From Lachnospiraceae bacterium (lineage in GTDB: Bacteria; Bacillota; Clostridia; Lachnospirales; Lachnospiraceae), in assembly GCA_021203145.1 (NCBI GenBank), contig JAJQBS010000071.1:1-64000 (forward strand): DNA of 64,000 nucleotides. The letters are read 5' to 3'. The notes under the pieces are model-generated. The model was not told where the DNA came from. It saw only the letters and a program-made list of their open reading frames with translations, and did no database searches. Shown here piece by piece: positions 53,733-62,569 of the stretch (position 1 is its first letter; each line of letters opens with the position of its first letter). A program made the position numbers and the translations under genes.

Positions 53733-54929
53733 ATGCCTGATTTTGGAAATACGCCCGCCCCGGCAGAGCGTGCGGACAAAAGCCCGCTCGAACAAAGCTA
53801 TGGGATCCGTTTTCTGACAGATTTCTGGCAGAAGCAGTATCTGCAGGAATATATCCGCGACGGCGGAAGCAAGATCAAGTTTGTCACCGGGCGGACCGGC
53901 AGCGGCAAGACACATTTTCTCTGCCTGATGGGCGAGCTGGCAAAAAACGAAGGCTATAAGACGGTCTCGTTTTCCGCGAAGGACATCTGGATGCATGACT
54001 TCCGGGATATTTATGTGGAGATTCTGGAACAGTGTGATATTATGGACTGCTTAAAGGCGGCCAGCCGGTGCGTGATCCGGGAGATGGGCTATGATCCCGC
54101 AGAGCTGCCGGAGGGCGTCCGGTTCATCGATTATCTTTCCGGGATTGGTTCCGGCGACCCGGTAACCCGCCGTGAAATCCGCTCCCTGCTGCGGGATCTT
54201 TTCCTCGGAAATCCCCAGTTGGACAATAATTTCGCCCTGGCCTGCAGCATGCTCACCGGCAGTATTCTTGGCTACCCGGTTCTCGAGGAGCAGAATAAAG
54301 AGCTGCTCCTTGCCTGGCTGAGGGCGGACCGCAATGTCAAGCTCTCCCAGCTGCGGGCTCTGGGCTTTTATCCCACCAAAATCACACGGTACAACGCCCG
54401 GAACATGCTCCGCTCCCTGGCCGAGGTCATCCACATGGGAGGCTATTCGGGACTTTTTGTCGCGATTGACGACGTGGAAATCCTGATCAGCCGCACCAGC
54501 CTGGAGACCGTGCATTATACAAAAATGAAGCGGGATGACACGTATGAAAGTATCCGCCAGCTGATCGACGACATTGACAGCATGCACCATATTTTCTTTG
54601 TCTACGCTTTCGACCGGTCGCTCATCGACAATGAAAATGCCGGTTTGAAATCTTATCTGGCGCTGTGGATGCGCATCCAGAACGAGATTGTCGGCGAGCG
54701 GTTCAACCGTTTTTCAGACATGGTCGACCTGGACCGCCTGGCGGCGCAGGAATATACACCGGATATTATCGTCGCCATCTCGGAAAGTCTGGCCAGGCGC
54801 AGGCAGAATACCGCTGTCGAGCCCCTGGATCAGGAAAGTGCGAGGGAGCTGGCCGAGAGAGCGCATACCGGCAGCGTCGGCATGGCGCAGCTGATCTTAA
54901 ATGCGATGGAGGTGACGAAAGATGAGTGA
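53733..54929 (+). CDS. P-loop ATPase 1, BREX BrxC/BrxD-like (DUF2791-like)
   Basis: KFVTGRTGSGKTHFLCLMGELAKNEGYKTVSFSA (Walker A), GLFVAIDDVEIL (Walker B); GAAAGAAGGGATACTATATG start context. Confidence 0.72.
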   Translation: MPDFGNTPAPAERADKSPLEQSYGIRFLTDFWQKQYLQEYIRDGGSKIKFVTGRTGSGKTHFLCLMGELAKNEGYKTVSFSAKDIWMHDFRDIYVEILEQCDIMDCLKAASRCVIREMGYDPAELPEGVRFIDYLSGIGSGDPVTRREIRSLLRDLFLGNPQLDNNFALACSMLTGSILGYPVLEEQNKELLLAWLRADRNVKLSQLRALGFYPTKITRYNARNMLRSLAEVIHMGGYSGLFVAIDDVEILISRTSLETVHYTKMKRDDTYESIRQLIDDIDSMHHIFFVYAFDRSLIDNENAGLKSYLALWMRIQNEIVGERFNRFSDMVDLDRLAAQEYTPDIIVAISESLARRRQNTAVEPLDQESARELAERAHTGSVGMAQLILNAMEVTKDE

Positions 54930-56142
54930 AAAGGAAGGCTGTGCATACGATTTCGAAGCCCGGCATATGATCGAGGCGCTGCGCTCCGGCGTCCCTTCCC
55001 GCGCAGTAGGCGCCTGCTTTTCGGAAGCCCGCCCCAAAATCATGCGCGAGATTTCCGGCATGCTTGACCAGGTCTGCGACCATCAGAAATCCTGCGGCAA
55101 AATCATCAGCGGCAAATACGGCGAGGGCAAGACACACCTGCTGAATACGATCTTCAATCTCGCCAGCGCCAACAATATGGTCGTCTCCTATGTCTCTCTC
55201 AGCAAGGAAACGCCGATGGATAAGCTGTACCTGTTTTATCAGAAGGTCATCCAGAACACCTACCTGCCCCGGCGGCAGCAGCCCGGCTTCCTGCACGAGA
55301 TGGAAAACATTTCCGCCAACAGCCCCACAGCGAACGAGATGCTGCTCTACTCGGCCAAGCAGCTGGAGACCGACAAGCTCTATTTCCTGCTGCCTTCTTA
55401 CCTGAACACCGAGGATTCCGACGAAAAATTTATCCTGCAGGCCGACATGGAGGGCGACTTTATGGCCAACGCGCCTCTGAAAAAAATCTACCGGCGCATT
55501 TTCGCCCAACCCGCGAGGTTTAATGTAAATTTCACTAAGACCAGGCACTGCATGGACTATTTTAAATTCATGAGCCATCTGTTTCTTACGATGGGATACC
55601 ACGGATGGGTCATCCTGGTCGACGAGACCGAGCTCATGGGGCGTCTCGGCAAAAAGGCCCGCCTGAATGCTTATAAAAACATGGCGAACTTCCTTTTCCC
55701 GGAAAATTGCCCGGAAGCGACCTGCACCTTCTTCGCGCTGGCCGCATCCTACCCGGAGGATGTCATCGAGGGGCGGCATGAGTTTGAAAATCTGGAATCT
55801 GCCTTCCCCGACCAGCCCGAAATACAGGATCCGATCCGCGCCGTCCTGAACCTCCTGAACGACGCGCAGCAGCTGCAGCCTCTGACAACGAACGAAATCA
55901 ACGAAGTGCTGCTGAAAATCCAGGATTTTCACGGCCAGGCCTACGGCTGGACTCCAAATCTGTCCGTCCAGACCCTCGCGCGTTCCACGCAGTCCGGCGG
56001 ATACCTGCTGCGGACAAAAATCCGCGCCGCCATTGAGTTTCTCGACCAGCTCTACCAGTACGGGAAGGCAGGCAGGACAACCATCAACGAGCTTGGGTTG
56101 GAAACATTTGAGGAGGATATACCGGAGATTGAAGATATGTAA
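54922..56142 (+). CDS. P-loop ATPase 2, BREX BrxC/BrxD-like (DUF2791-like)
   Basis: KIISGKYGEGKTHLLNTIFNLASANNMVVSYVSLSKETPMDKLYLFYQKVI (Walker A), GWVILVDETELMGRLGKKAR (Walker B); overlaps ATPase 1 by 8 nt. Confidence 0.78.
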   Translation: MSEKEGCAYDFEARHMIEALRSGVPSRAVGACFSEARPKIMREISGMLDQVCDHQKSCGKIISGKYGEGKTHLLNTIFNLASANNMVVSYVSLSKETPMDKLYLFYQKVIQNTYLPRRQQPGFLHEMENISANSPTANEMLLYSAKQLETDKLYFLLPSYLNTEDSDEKFILQADMEGDFMANAPLKKIYRRIFAQPARFNVNFTKTRHCMDYFKFMSHLFLTMGYHGWVILVDETELMGRLGKKARLNAYKNMANFLFPENCPEATCTFFALAASYPEDVIEGRHEFENLESAFPDQPEIQDPIRAVLNLLNDAQQLQPLTTNEINEVLLKIQDFHGQAYGWTPNLSVQTLARSTQSGGYLLRTKIRAAIEFLDQLYQYGKAGRTTINELGLETFEEDIPEIEDM

Positions 56143-56362
56143 AATGGAGCCTGTCATTCCTGTTCATAATCGCCTCACATAATGAACGACCCCGCATCAA
56201 GCTGCGGGGTACTCACTTCGCTCGTCATTAGTTTGTTACGCAGCAGAGCTGCGGGGAATTTGACCCTGAAAGATTAAAAATTCATGTTGAGAAAGCCAGG
56301 ATTCAAAGCTATAATGAATGAGGAAAAGACAATCCGTCAAAGCAGGCAGGAGGATGAGGCGT

Positions 56363-57997
56363 ATGGGAATGTACCTGAATCCGGGATGCAGCAGATTCAA
56401 AACAATCAGAAACGACATTTATGTTGACAAGACGAACCTGATTGCGTTTATCAATGATCTGATTGATAAGCCAAAGCCGTTGGTGTGCTTCAGCAGACCC
56501 AGAAGATTTGGCAAGTCATTTGCCGCCAGCATGTTATGCGCCTATTACGACAGAAGCTGTGATTCTCGTTTTCTATTTGAAGGATTAGATATTTCAAAGA
56601 CCGGCGATTTTGAAAGATTTCTGAATCAATACAATGTTATTTCATTTGATGTGACAGGTTTCATAAAAGTCTCAGGAAACAGGAAGATGAATCCGTTGGA
56701 ACGAATGCAAAATACGTTGTTCAGGGAGCTTAAAGAAGCCTTTCCTGATTGCATTGACGATGAGGAAGAGGATCTGGCAACAGCGCTGTATTCCGTTGTT
56801 TCAGGAGGAAACGCAAGGTTTGTTTTTATCATAGACGAATGGGACGCGCTATTCCGGGAGTTTAAAGACGACGTGCAGCTTCAGGAGAATTACATTCTTT
56901 TTTTGCGGAATATTTTTAAAAACCAGGATACGACAGAAGCAACCATAGCAGCTGCGTACATGACAGGCATCCTTCCGATTAAAAAATATGGCACGGAATC
57001 CGCACTTTCTGACTTCAAAGAGTTTACAATGGCAGATCCGCTTACGCTCTCACAGTATGTCGGATTCACGGAGGCAGACGTTCAGGAGCTCTGCGAAGCT
57101 TATCATGTGAGTTTCGATGAAATGAAGCAATGGTATGACGGATATACCTTTGATGATGAAAAATCTGTTTACAGCCCGAATTCTGTAATGAGCGCGGTAA
57201 AATTCCGAAGATTTCGGAATTACTGGAGCCAGTCCGAATCATTTGAAAGCCTGAAACGGTATATAGATGAAAATTTTGACGGGCTGAAGGATGCTATTAT
57301 TATGATGCTGGGCGGGCAGCGCATTCCCATCGATATCAGCACGTTCCAAAATGATATCACATCATTTAAGAATAAAGACGATGTCCTGACACTGCTTATT
57401 CATCTTGGTTATTTAGCATATGACCGCCCGAAAAGGGAATCGTTTATTCCTAATCAGGAGGTGGCTGAAATATTCCGTTCTACGACGAAGGGCGGAAAAT
57501 GGCGGCCAGTAGAACGGGCGATCGAGCGGGCGGAAAATCTTTTAGACGCCACCATCCGCCAGGACAGTGAAACGGTAGCCAGATTACTAGAGGTTGTCCA
57601 TGAAGAATGTACATCTGTTCTGAAATATAATGATGAAAATTCGCTTGCATGTGTCATTTACATCGCTTACTATACGGCAGGAAATTACTATATGGTGGTA
57701 CGAGAACTGGCGGCCGGCAAGGGATACGCCGATTACGCGTTCATCCCAGGGCAGGGGACGGATAAACCGGCTATGATCGTAGAGTTGAAATACGATAAAA
57801 ATGCAGATACAGCAATCAGGCAGATTCATGACAACCGGTATGGCGGAGTATTGAAAGAATACTTTGGAAACCTGCGGCGGCAGCCCGGCTTCATGCCTTT
57901 GAATGGAGCTGCTATTATATTTTGTTTAAAAAAAGCTCTGATATTTCTGTACAATCGGCGGCCTTTCGGCCGCCGGTATCACTTTCCCATGCTATGA
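56363..57997 (+). CDS. AAA-ATPase-like / PD-(D/E)XK nuclease (DUF1703-type) protein
   Basis: GMYLNPGCSRFKTIRNDIYVDKTNLIAFINDLIDKPKPLVCFSRPRRFGKSFAASML...; C-terminal DYAFIPGQGTDKPAMIVELKYDKNADTAIRQIHDNRYG nuclease core. Confidence 0.88.
   Translation: MGMYLNPGCSRFKTIRNDIYVDKTNLIAFINDLIDKPKPLVCFSRPRRFGKSFAASMLCAYYDRSCDSRFLFEGLDISKTGDFERFLNQYNVISFDVTGFIKVSGNRKMNPLERMQNTLFRELKEAFPDCIDDEEEDLATALYSVVSGGNARFVFIIDEWDALFREFKDDVQLQENYILFLRNIFKNQDTTEATIAAAYMTGILPIKKYGTESALSDFKEFTMADPLTLSQYVGFTEADVQELCEAYHVSFDEMKQWYDGYTFDDEKSVYSPNSVMSAVKFRRFRNYWSQSESFESLKRYIDENFDGLKDAIIMMLGGQRIPIDISTFQNDITSFKNKDDVLTLLIHLGYLAYDRPKRESFIPNQEVAEIFRSTTKGGKWRPVERAIERAENLLDATIRQDSETVARLLEVVHEECTSVLKYNDENSLACVIYIAYYTAGNYYMVVRELAAGKGYADYAFIPGQGTDKPAMIVELKYDKNADTAIRQIHDNRYGGVLKEYFGNLRRQPGFMPLNGAAIIFCLKKALIFLYNRRPFGRRYHFPML
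57956..57975. terminator. GC-rich hairpin at the end of the AAA/PD-(D/E)XK gene
   Basis: CGGCGGCCTTTCGGCCGCCG perfect dyad; no clear U-tract, so terminator status is tentative. Confidence 0.4.
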
Positions 57998-58032
57998 TTA
58001 TTTATGAAGTATCCGCATAAGATCTGCCCTGA

Positions 58033-58629
58033 TCACTTTGCGTCCGCGTCCGCCTCAGCCTCTTCCTCTGCCGATGTCACTGCGGATGCGTGCGGCTCCG
58101 ATACGAGGACAACGACCGCATCCCGGCTCGTGGAAAGCTCTACCTCCGGATTTGACGCGATTGGCAGATCGCCAACTTTGATGGAATCGCCCGGCTTCAT
58201 CTCGCCGACGTCGATCTCCACCTTCTCAACCAGGGCAGACGGCAGCGCCCTGTATGCAATCTCCTCAAGAACAACCTGAAGAATGCCCGCCTGTATCTTG
58301 TCATGATTTAACAGGACGACCTCTGCCACGGAATGCACCTTTTCGCTGCTTACAAGAGCCTGGAAGTCCACTTCGTCGTACTGGCCTTTCATGGAATTGT
58401 AATCCATCTCCTTAATCAGGACGTCCATCTTCGTCCCTTCGACGTCCAGATACAGCTGGCTTCCCTTCTTCTTTGTCCGGAACACGCGCTCTGCCTCGCG
58501 CCTGTCAATTTTAATCGGGATAGAACCCTCGATCTCCCGGCCAAAAACGTTGCCGGTCACATAGCCTTCTCTTCTCAGTCTTTTCGCTTTTATCGTTTTA
58601 TCTCTTTTCTCAGCTTTTAAAGTATCCAT
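58033..58629 (-). CDS. rplY: 50S ribosomal protein L25 / general stress protein Ctc
   Basis: MDTLKAEKRDKTIKAKRLRREGYVTGNVFGREIEGSIPIKID...; L25 plus TL5/Ctc C-terminal domain; acidic tail. Confidence 0.88.
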   Translation of the reverse strand: MDTLKAEKRDKTIKAKRLRREGYVTGNVFGREIEGSIPIKIDRREAERVFRTKKKGSQLYLDVEGTKMDVLIKEMDYNSMKGQYDEVDFQALVSSEKVHSVAEVVLLNHDKIQAGILQVVLEEIAYRALPSALVEKVEIDVGEMKPGDSIKVGDLPIASNPEVELSTSRDAVVVLVSEPHASAVTSAEEEAEADADAK

Positions 58630-58925
58630 TTTATCTCTTCCTTTCTTTTCAGCTGATTATCCGCCGGACGAAACGCTTTTTCACTATCTGCAGGACCTTT
58701 ACTGCGCAGACGCAGGAAAAAAGATTTTTCGTACCGTTCTCTGTTACAGTTGTATTATAACGCACCGGTAAAAAAAAGATTCACTAAAAAAGCGGAGATT
58801 TTGTCCCCGTTTTTCTGAATATTTTTAATCGGTAAGGGGAGGGCTCTCATCCTATCCGCCTTGTCAAATCTTACTGTTAAAGTATTCCTGCGTCACCTGC
58901 AATTGTTTCTTCAGTTCATCGCCCC

Positions 58926-59137
58926 ACGTTACAGGTCACACCCTGACCAAATTTACGTTGTTTTTGCCGTTACAGGTGTGACCTGTAACGGCATCCGGCC
59001 AATTAAAATCGCTTCGCGATGGGCCGGATGCTTGCAGCCTCTACGCTTTTGCCCCTCGCCGGGTGGCATCCCACACTTCGTGCGGGATAAGCCCTGACCA
59101 CGCAGCAAGTGCGTGGTCGGGTTGTGAACAGTAACTC
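58926..59137. repeat. Hairpin-rich intergenic repeat element, copy 3
   Basis: Shares gttacaggtcacaccctg[ag]ccaaatttacg, tacaggtgtgacctgtaacggcatccggcca, taaaatcgcttcgcgatgggccgga and gtgaacagtaactc with 19728-19899. Confidence 0.87.
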
Positions 59138-59339
59138 GCCCCACAAAGAATACCAGCGATTAAGAAAAGAGCATCTTGTTTTTCCGTTTTTTATACGATA
59201 TACTTATTTCCGGCTCCGGGTAACCGGAGCAGAACCAGACAGAGCATCAATGGTTGCTGTTCACACCAGTAGCGGCGAGAAACACGTACGCACGGTCAAA
59301 GTGTGGCCTGGTAACCATCCATTGTTTATGGAGGCAGCT

Positions 59340-60098
59340 ATGGTTGATAAATGGAGCATTACAATTCCCGAGCTGACCGGCGGGGAGGAGCGCGGGGTCT
59401 ATGTGTATCTTCCCGATTTTTATGAGGATGAGCCAGATAAACGCTATGGCGTACTCTATATGTTTGACGGGCACAATCTCTTTTTTGACGCGGACGCGAC
59501 GTACGGCAAATGCTGGGGAATGAAGGAATACATGGATTACACGGGAACTCCGCTCATCATCGTCGGGGTAGAGTGCAACCACAGTCCGGATCACGGACGC
59601 CTGAAGGAATATACACCCTTTTCCTTTTCGGAGCCGCCCTTTGGGGAAATCGAGGCAAAGGGAAAGATCACGATGGACTGGTACGTACATACACTCAAGG
59701 AAATCATCGACCGGCGTTACCGGACTCTTCCGGACCGGAAGCATACCTTCATCGCGGGCAGCTCGATGGGCGGTCTGATGAGTCTGTACGCACTGCTGGA
59801 GTATTCCCGGTATTTTTCCCGCGCGGCAGCCCTCTCGCCCTCGCTCTGGGTCTCTCCAAAAGGACTTTCCAGATTGATCGAGGAGGCCGACATCCCGGAG
59901 GGCTGTGTGCTTTATATGGACTATGGGGAAAAGGAGCTCTCTAATCATAAGGACGCACTGCACGACTTCGGACAGATCGCGGCGAAGCTGCTGGAAAAGG
60001 GTGTGCTGCTGAACTGCCGGATCGTCCCCGGCGGGACGCACTGTGAGGCGAGCTGGGAGCGGCAGATTCCGTTTTTTATGGAGACGCTGCTGTACTGA
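59340..60098 (+). CDS. Alpha/beta-hydrolase, putative esterase (esterase D/Fes-like fold)
   Basis: VYVYLPDFYEDEPDKRYGVLYMFDGHNLFFD; FIAGSSMGGLMSLYALLEY (GSSMGG). Start 59340 or 59328; the longer ORF extends into the repeat. Confidence 0.82.
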   Translation: MVDKWSITIPELTGGEERGVYVYLPDFYEDEPDKRYGVLYMFDGHNLFFDADATYGKCWGMKEYMDYTGTPLIIVGVECNHSPDHGRLKEYTPFSFSEPPFGEIEAKGKITMDWYVHTLKEIIDRRYRTLPDRKHTFIAGSSMGGLMSLYALLEYSRYFSRAAALSPSLWVSPKGLSRLIEEADIPEGCVLYMDYGEKELSNHKDALHDFGQIAAKLLEKGVLLNCRIVPGGTHCEASWERQIPFFMETLLY

Positions 60099-60306
60099 TA
60101 ATCTGCCCATCCTTCTGCGCGGTCATTCGCTGCGTGCAGCTGCGACTGACAAAAGCGTTCACTGCGCACTGGCAAACAGCGCCCCGCGGCAACCGTGAAG
60201 TCTCAGTCTTCGCAGATCGACACGCAGAATAAGAACAGTAAAATAATAATGGTGTACACGCAGACATGCAGAATGGATGAGCATTTTTCGGAAGAGGGGA
60301 TACGAC

Positions 60307-61074
60307 ATGGAGACACAATATTTTTGCGATTACAGCCCTGCGCTTGACCGGCAGATGGAGTGCAAGGTATACGGCCACGCCGGCCGGCCGGTCATTTTCT
60401 TTCCCTGCCAGGATGGGAGATTTTATGACTTTGAAAATTATCACATGGCGGATGTATGGTCGCCGTGGATTGAGAGCGGACAGGTGATGGTCTGCGCCGT
60501 CGACACGGTTGATTCCGAGACCTGGTCGAAGCCCTGGGAAGACGCGTACTGGCGGATCCGCCGGTATGGGCAGTGGATCACCTATATCACAGACGAGATG
60601 GTGCCGTTTTTGCGCGCGCTCGCCAATGAGCGCAACGGCTGGGAGGGCTATCCGGGCGTGATGCTCTTCGGCTGCAGCCTCGGCGCGACACACGCGGCAA
60701 ACCTGTTTTTCCGCCACCCGGACCTGTTTGACGGGCTGCTGGCGCTTTCCGGGCTGTACTCGACGGAATACGGCTTCGGCAGCTACATGGACGAGGTCGT
60801 CTATCAGAATTCCCCGATCCATTATCTCGGCGGCATGTCGAGGGAGCATCCGTACATCGCCCTCTACAACCTCAAGCGGGCAGTCATCTGCTGCGGGCAG
60901 GGTCCCTGGGAAATGCCGGAATATACGCGCAATCTGAAATGGATCCTGGAGGACAAGGGCATCCACGCGTGGGTTGACCTGTGGGGAACAGACTGCCGCC
61001 ATGACTGGGACTGGTGGTACAAACAGGTAGAGTATTTTGTGCCCTATCTGCTCGGAGAAGACAGGGCTGCGTAG
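60307..61074 (+). CDS. Alpha/beta-hydrolase, putative esterase
   Basis: PVIFFPCQDGRFYDFENYHM; GVMLFGCSLGATHAANLFFRHPDLFDGLLALSGLYS; HDWDWWYKQVEYF. Confidence 0.8.
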   Translation: METQYFCDYSPALDRQMECKVYGHAGRPVIFFPCQDGRFYDFENYHMADVWSPWIESGQVMVCAVDTVDSETWSKPWEDAYWRIRRYGQWITYITDEMVPFLRALANERNGWEGYPGVMLFGCSLGATHAANLFFRHPDLFDGLLALSGLYSTEYGFGSYMDEVVYQNSPIHYLGGMSREHPYIALYNLKRAVICCGQGPWEMPEYTRNLKWILEDKGIHAWVDLWGTDCRHDWDWWYKQVEYFVPYLLGEDRAA

Positions 61075-61107
61075 GGAGCCTTCGCTCCTGATTACTGGCC
61101 GGCGGAT

Positions 61108-61228
61108 CCTAACCAGGATAAACCGGAACCAAATTTTGCCATTTTGCGCAAAAAACGTTCTTAAGCACCTAACCCGGATAAACCGGAATCGAAATTTTGC
61201 CATTTTGCGCAAAAAATCGTTTGTAAGT
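61108..61228. repeat. Direct tandem duplication, about 60-bp unit
   Basis: cctaacc[ac]ggataaaccggaa[tc]c(g)aaattttgccattttgcgcaaaaaa(t)cgtt[ct][gt]taag occurs twice in tandem; a related copy lies at 51631-51672. Confidence 0.85.
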
Positions 61229-61295
61229 GCCTAAGGATCTGTCACGGAATTATATGCCCATCTTGCACCGCCTGATACGCGAATCGCAAACTCAA

Positions 61296-61322
61296 AAAGC
61301 CTCAGCGCAGCTCAGAGGCTTT
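61296..61322. terminator. Hairpin upstream of the ATP-grasp gene (possible bidirectional terminator or attenuator)
   Basis: AAAGCCTC-agcgcagctca-GAGGCTTT perfect dyad; T-run on the minus strand. Confidence 0.5.
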
Positions 61323-61360
61323 AGAATAAAAATAAAAAAGAGAAAAAGAGGATCAGACAA

Positions 61361-62569
61361 ATGAAAAACTTTATTTTTATCTCACCAAATTTCCCGGCAA
61401 ATTACTGGCATTTCTGCCGGGAACTGAAAAAGAACGGACTGAACGTACTGGGGATCGGCGACGCGCCTTATGACGAGCTGTCCGCAGACCTGAAGAGCAG
61501 CCTGAACGAGTATTACAAGGTGGGCAATCTGGAAAATTATGACGAGGTCTACCGCGCGGTCGCGTTTCTCACCTTCAAGCATGGACGGATCGACTGGCTG
61601 GAGTCGAACAATGAATACTGGTTCGAGCGCGACGCCCGGCTGCGCACAGATTTCAACATCCCGACCGGTTTCCACACGGAGAACATCCCGAACGTCAAGT
61701 TCAAATCCCGTATGAAGGAATTTTATCGCAGGGCCGGGATTCCGGTCGCGCGCTACCATATGGTTGACACGCCGGAGGCCTGCATCGCGTTCGCGAATGA
61801 GGTGGGCTATCCGGTCGTGGCGAAGCCGGACAACGGCGTGGGCGCTTCCCACACCTTCAAGCTGGAGAACGAGGAGCAGATGAAGGAGTTCTTCGAGCTG
61901 AAGTGGCCGGACACCGTCTATATTATGGAAGAATTCGTCCAGGGCGAGGTGAACTCCTACGACGCCATCATTGACTCAAAGGGTGAGCCGATGTTCGAGA
62001 CCGGCAACGTCACGCCGGAGTCCATCATGGACATTGTAAATAAATCAGAAAATTCCCTGTTTTACATCCTCAAAAATCTGCCGGACGACACCCGTGCGGC
62101 GGGGCGCGCCACGGTGAAGAGCTTCGGCGTGAAAAGCCGCTTCATCCACTTTGAGTTCTTCCGCCTGCTGCAGGATCAGGAGGGTCTGGGCAAGAAGGGC
62201 GACCTCGTCGCGCTGGAGGTCAACATGCGGCCGAGCGGCGGCGTGACGCCGGATATGATTGACTTCGCGCACAGTACCGACGTCTACAAGATCTGGGCGG
62301 ACATGGTCGCCTTTGACCGTTCTACCATGCCGGTCGGCGACCACGCCTACTGCGCGTTCTGCGGGCGCCGTGACGGAAAGGACTTCGTCCTCTCCGAAGG
62401 CGAAGTCCTGAAAAAATATGGCTCCCACGTCAAGATGGCGGAGCGTATCCCCGACGCCCTCTCCAGTGCGATGGGCAACCAGATGTTTGTCGCCGTCTTT
62501 GACTCCAGGAAGGAAATGAGCGATTTTTATGAGGATATCCTGCGAGTAAAGGACGATTCTGCAAAGTAA
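61361..62569 (+). CDS. ATP-grasp domain protein (carbamoyl-phosphate-synthase L-chain-like ligase)
   Basis: IPVARYHMVDTPEACIAFANEVGYPVVAKPDNGVGASHTFKLENEEQMKEF...YIMEEFVQGEVNSYDAIID...VALEVNMRPSGG. Confidence 0.85.
   Translation: MKNFIFISPNFPANYWHFCRELKKNGLNVLGIGDAPYDELSADLKSSLNEYYKVGNLENYDEVYRAVAFLTFKHGRIDWLESNNEYWFERDARLRTDFNIPTGFHTENIPNVKFKSRMKEFYRRAGIPVARYHMVDTPEACIAFANEVGYPVVAKPDNGVGASHTFKLENEEQMKEFFELKWPDTVYIMEEFVQGEVNSYDAIIDSKGEPMFETGNVTPESIMDIVNKSENSLFYILKNLPDDTRAAGRATVKSFGVKSRFIHFEFFRLLQDQEGLGKKGDLVALEVNMRPSGGVTPDMIDFAHSTDVYKIWADMVAFDRSTMPVGDHAYCAFCGRRDGKDFVLSEGEVLKKYGSHVKMAERIPDALSSAMGNQMFVAVFDSRKEMSDFYEDILRVKDDSAK

Noticed and set aside
54766-56157. 463-aa minus-strand ORF opposite ATPase 2
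   Set aside because: Antisense shadow; the plus-strand protein has Walker motifs and translational coupling.
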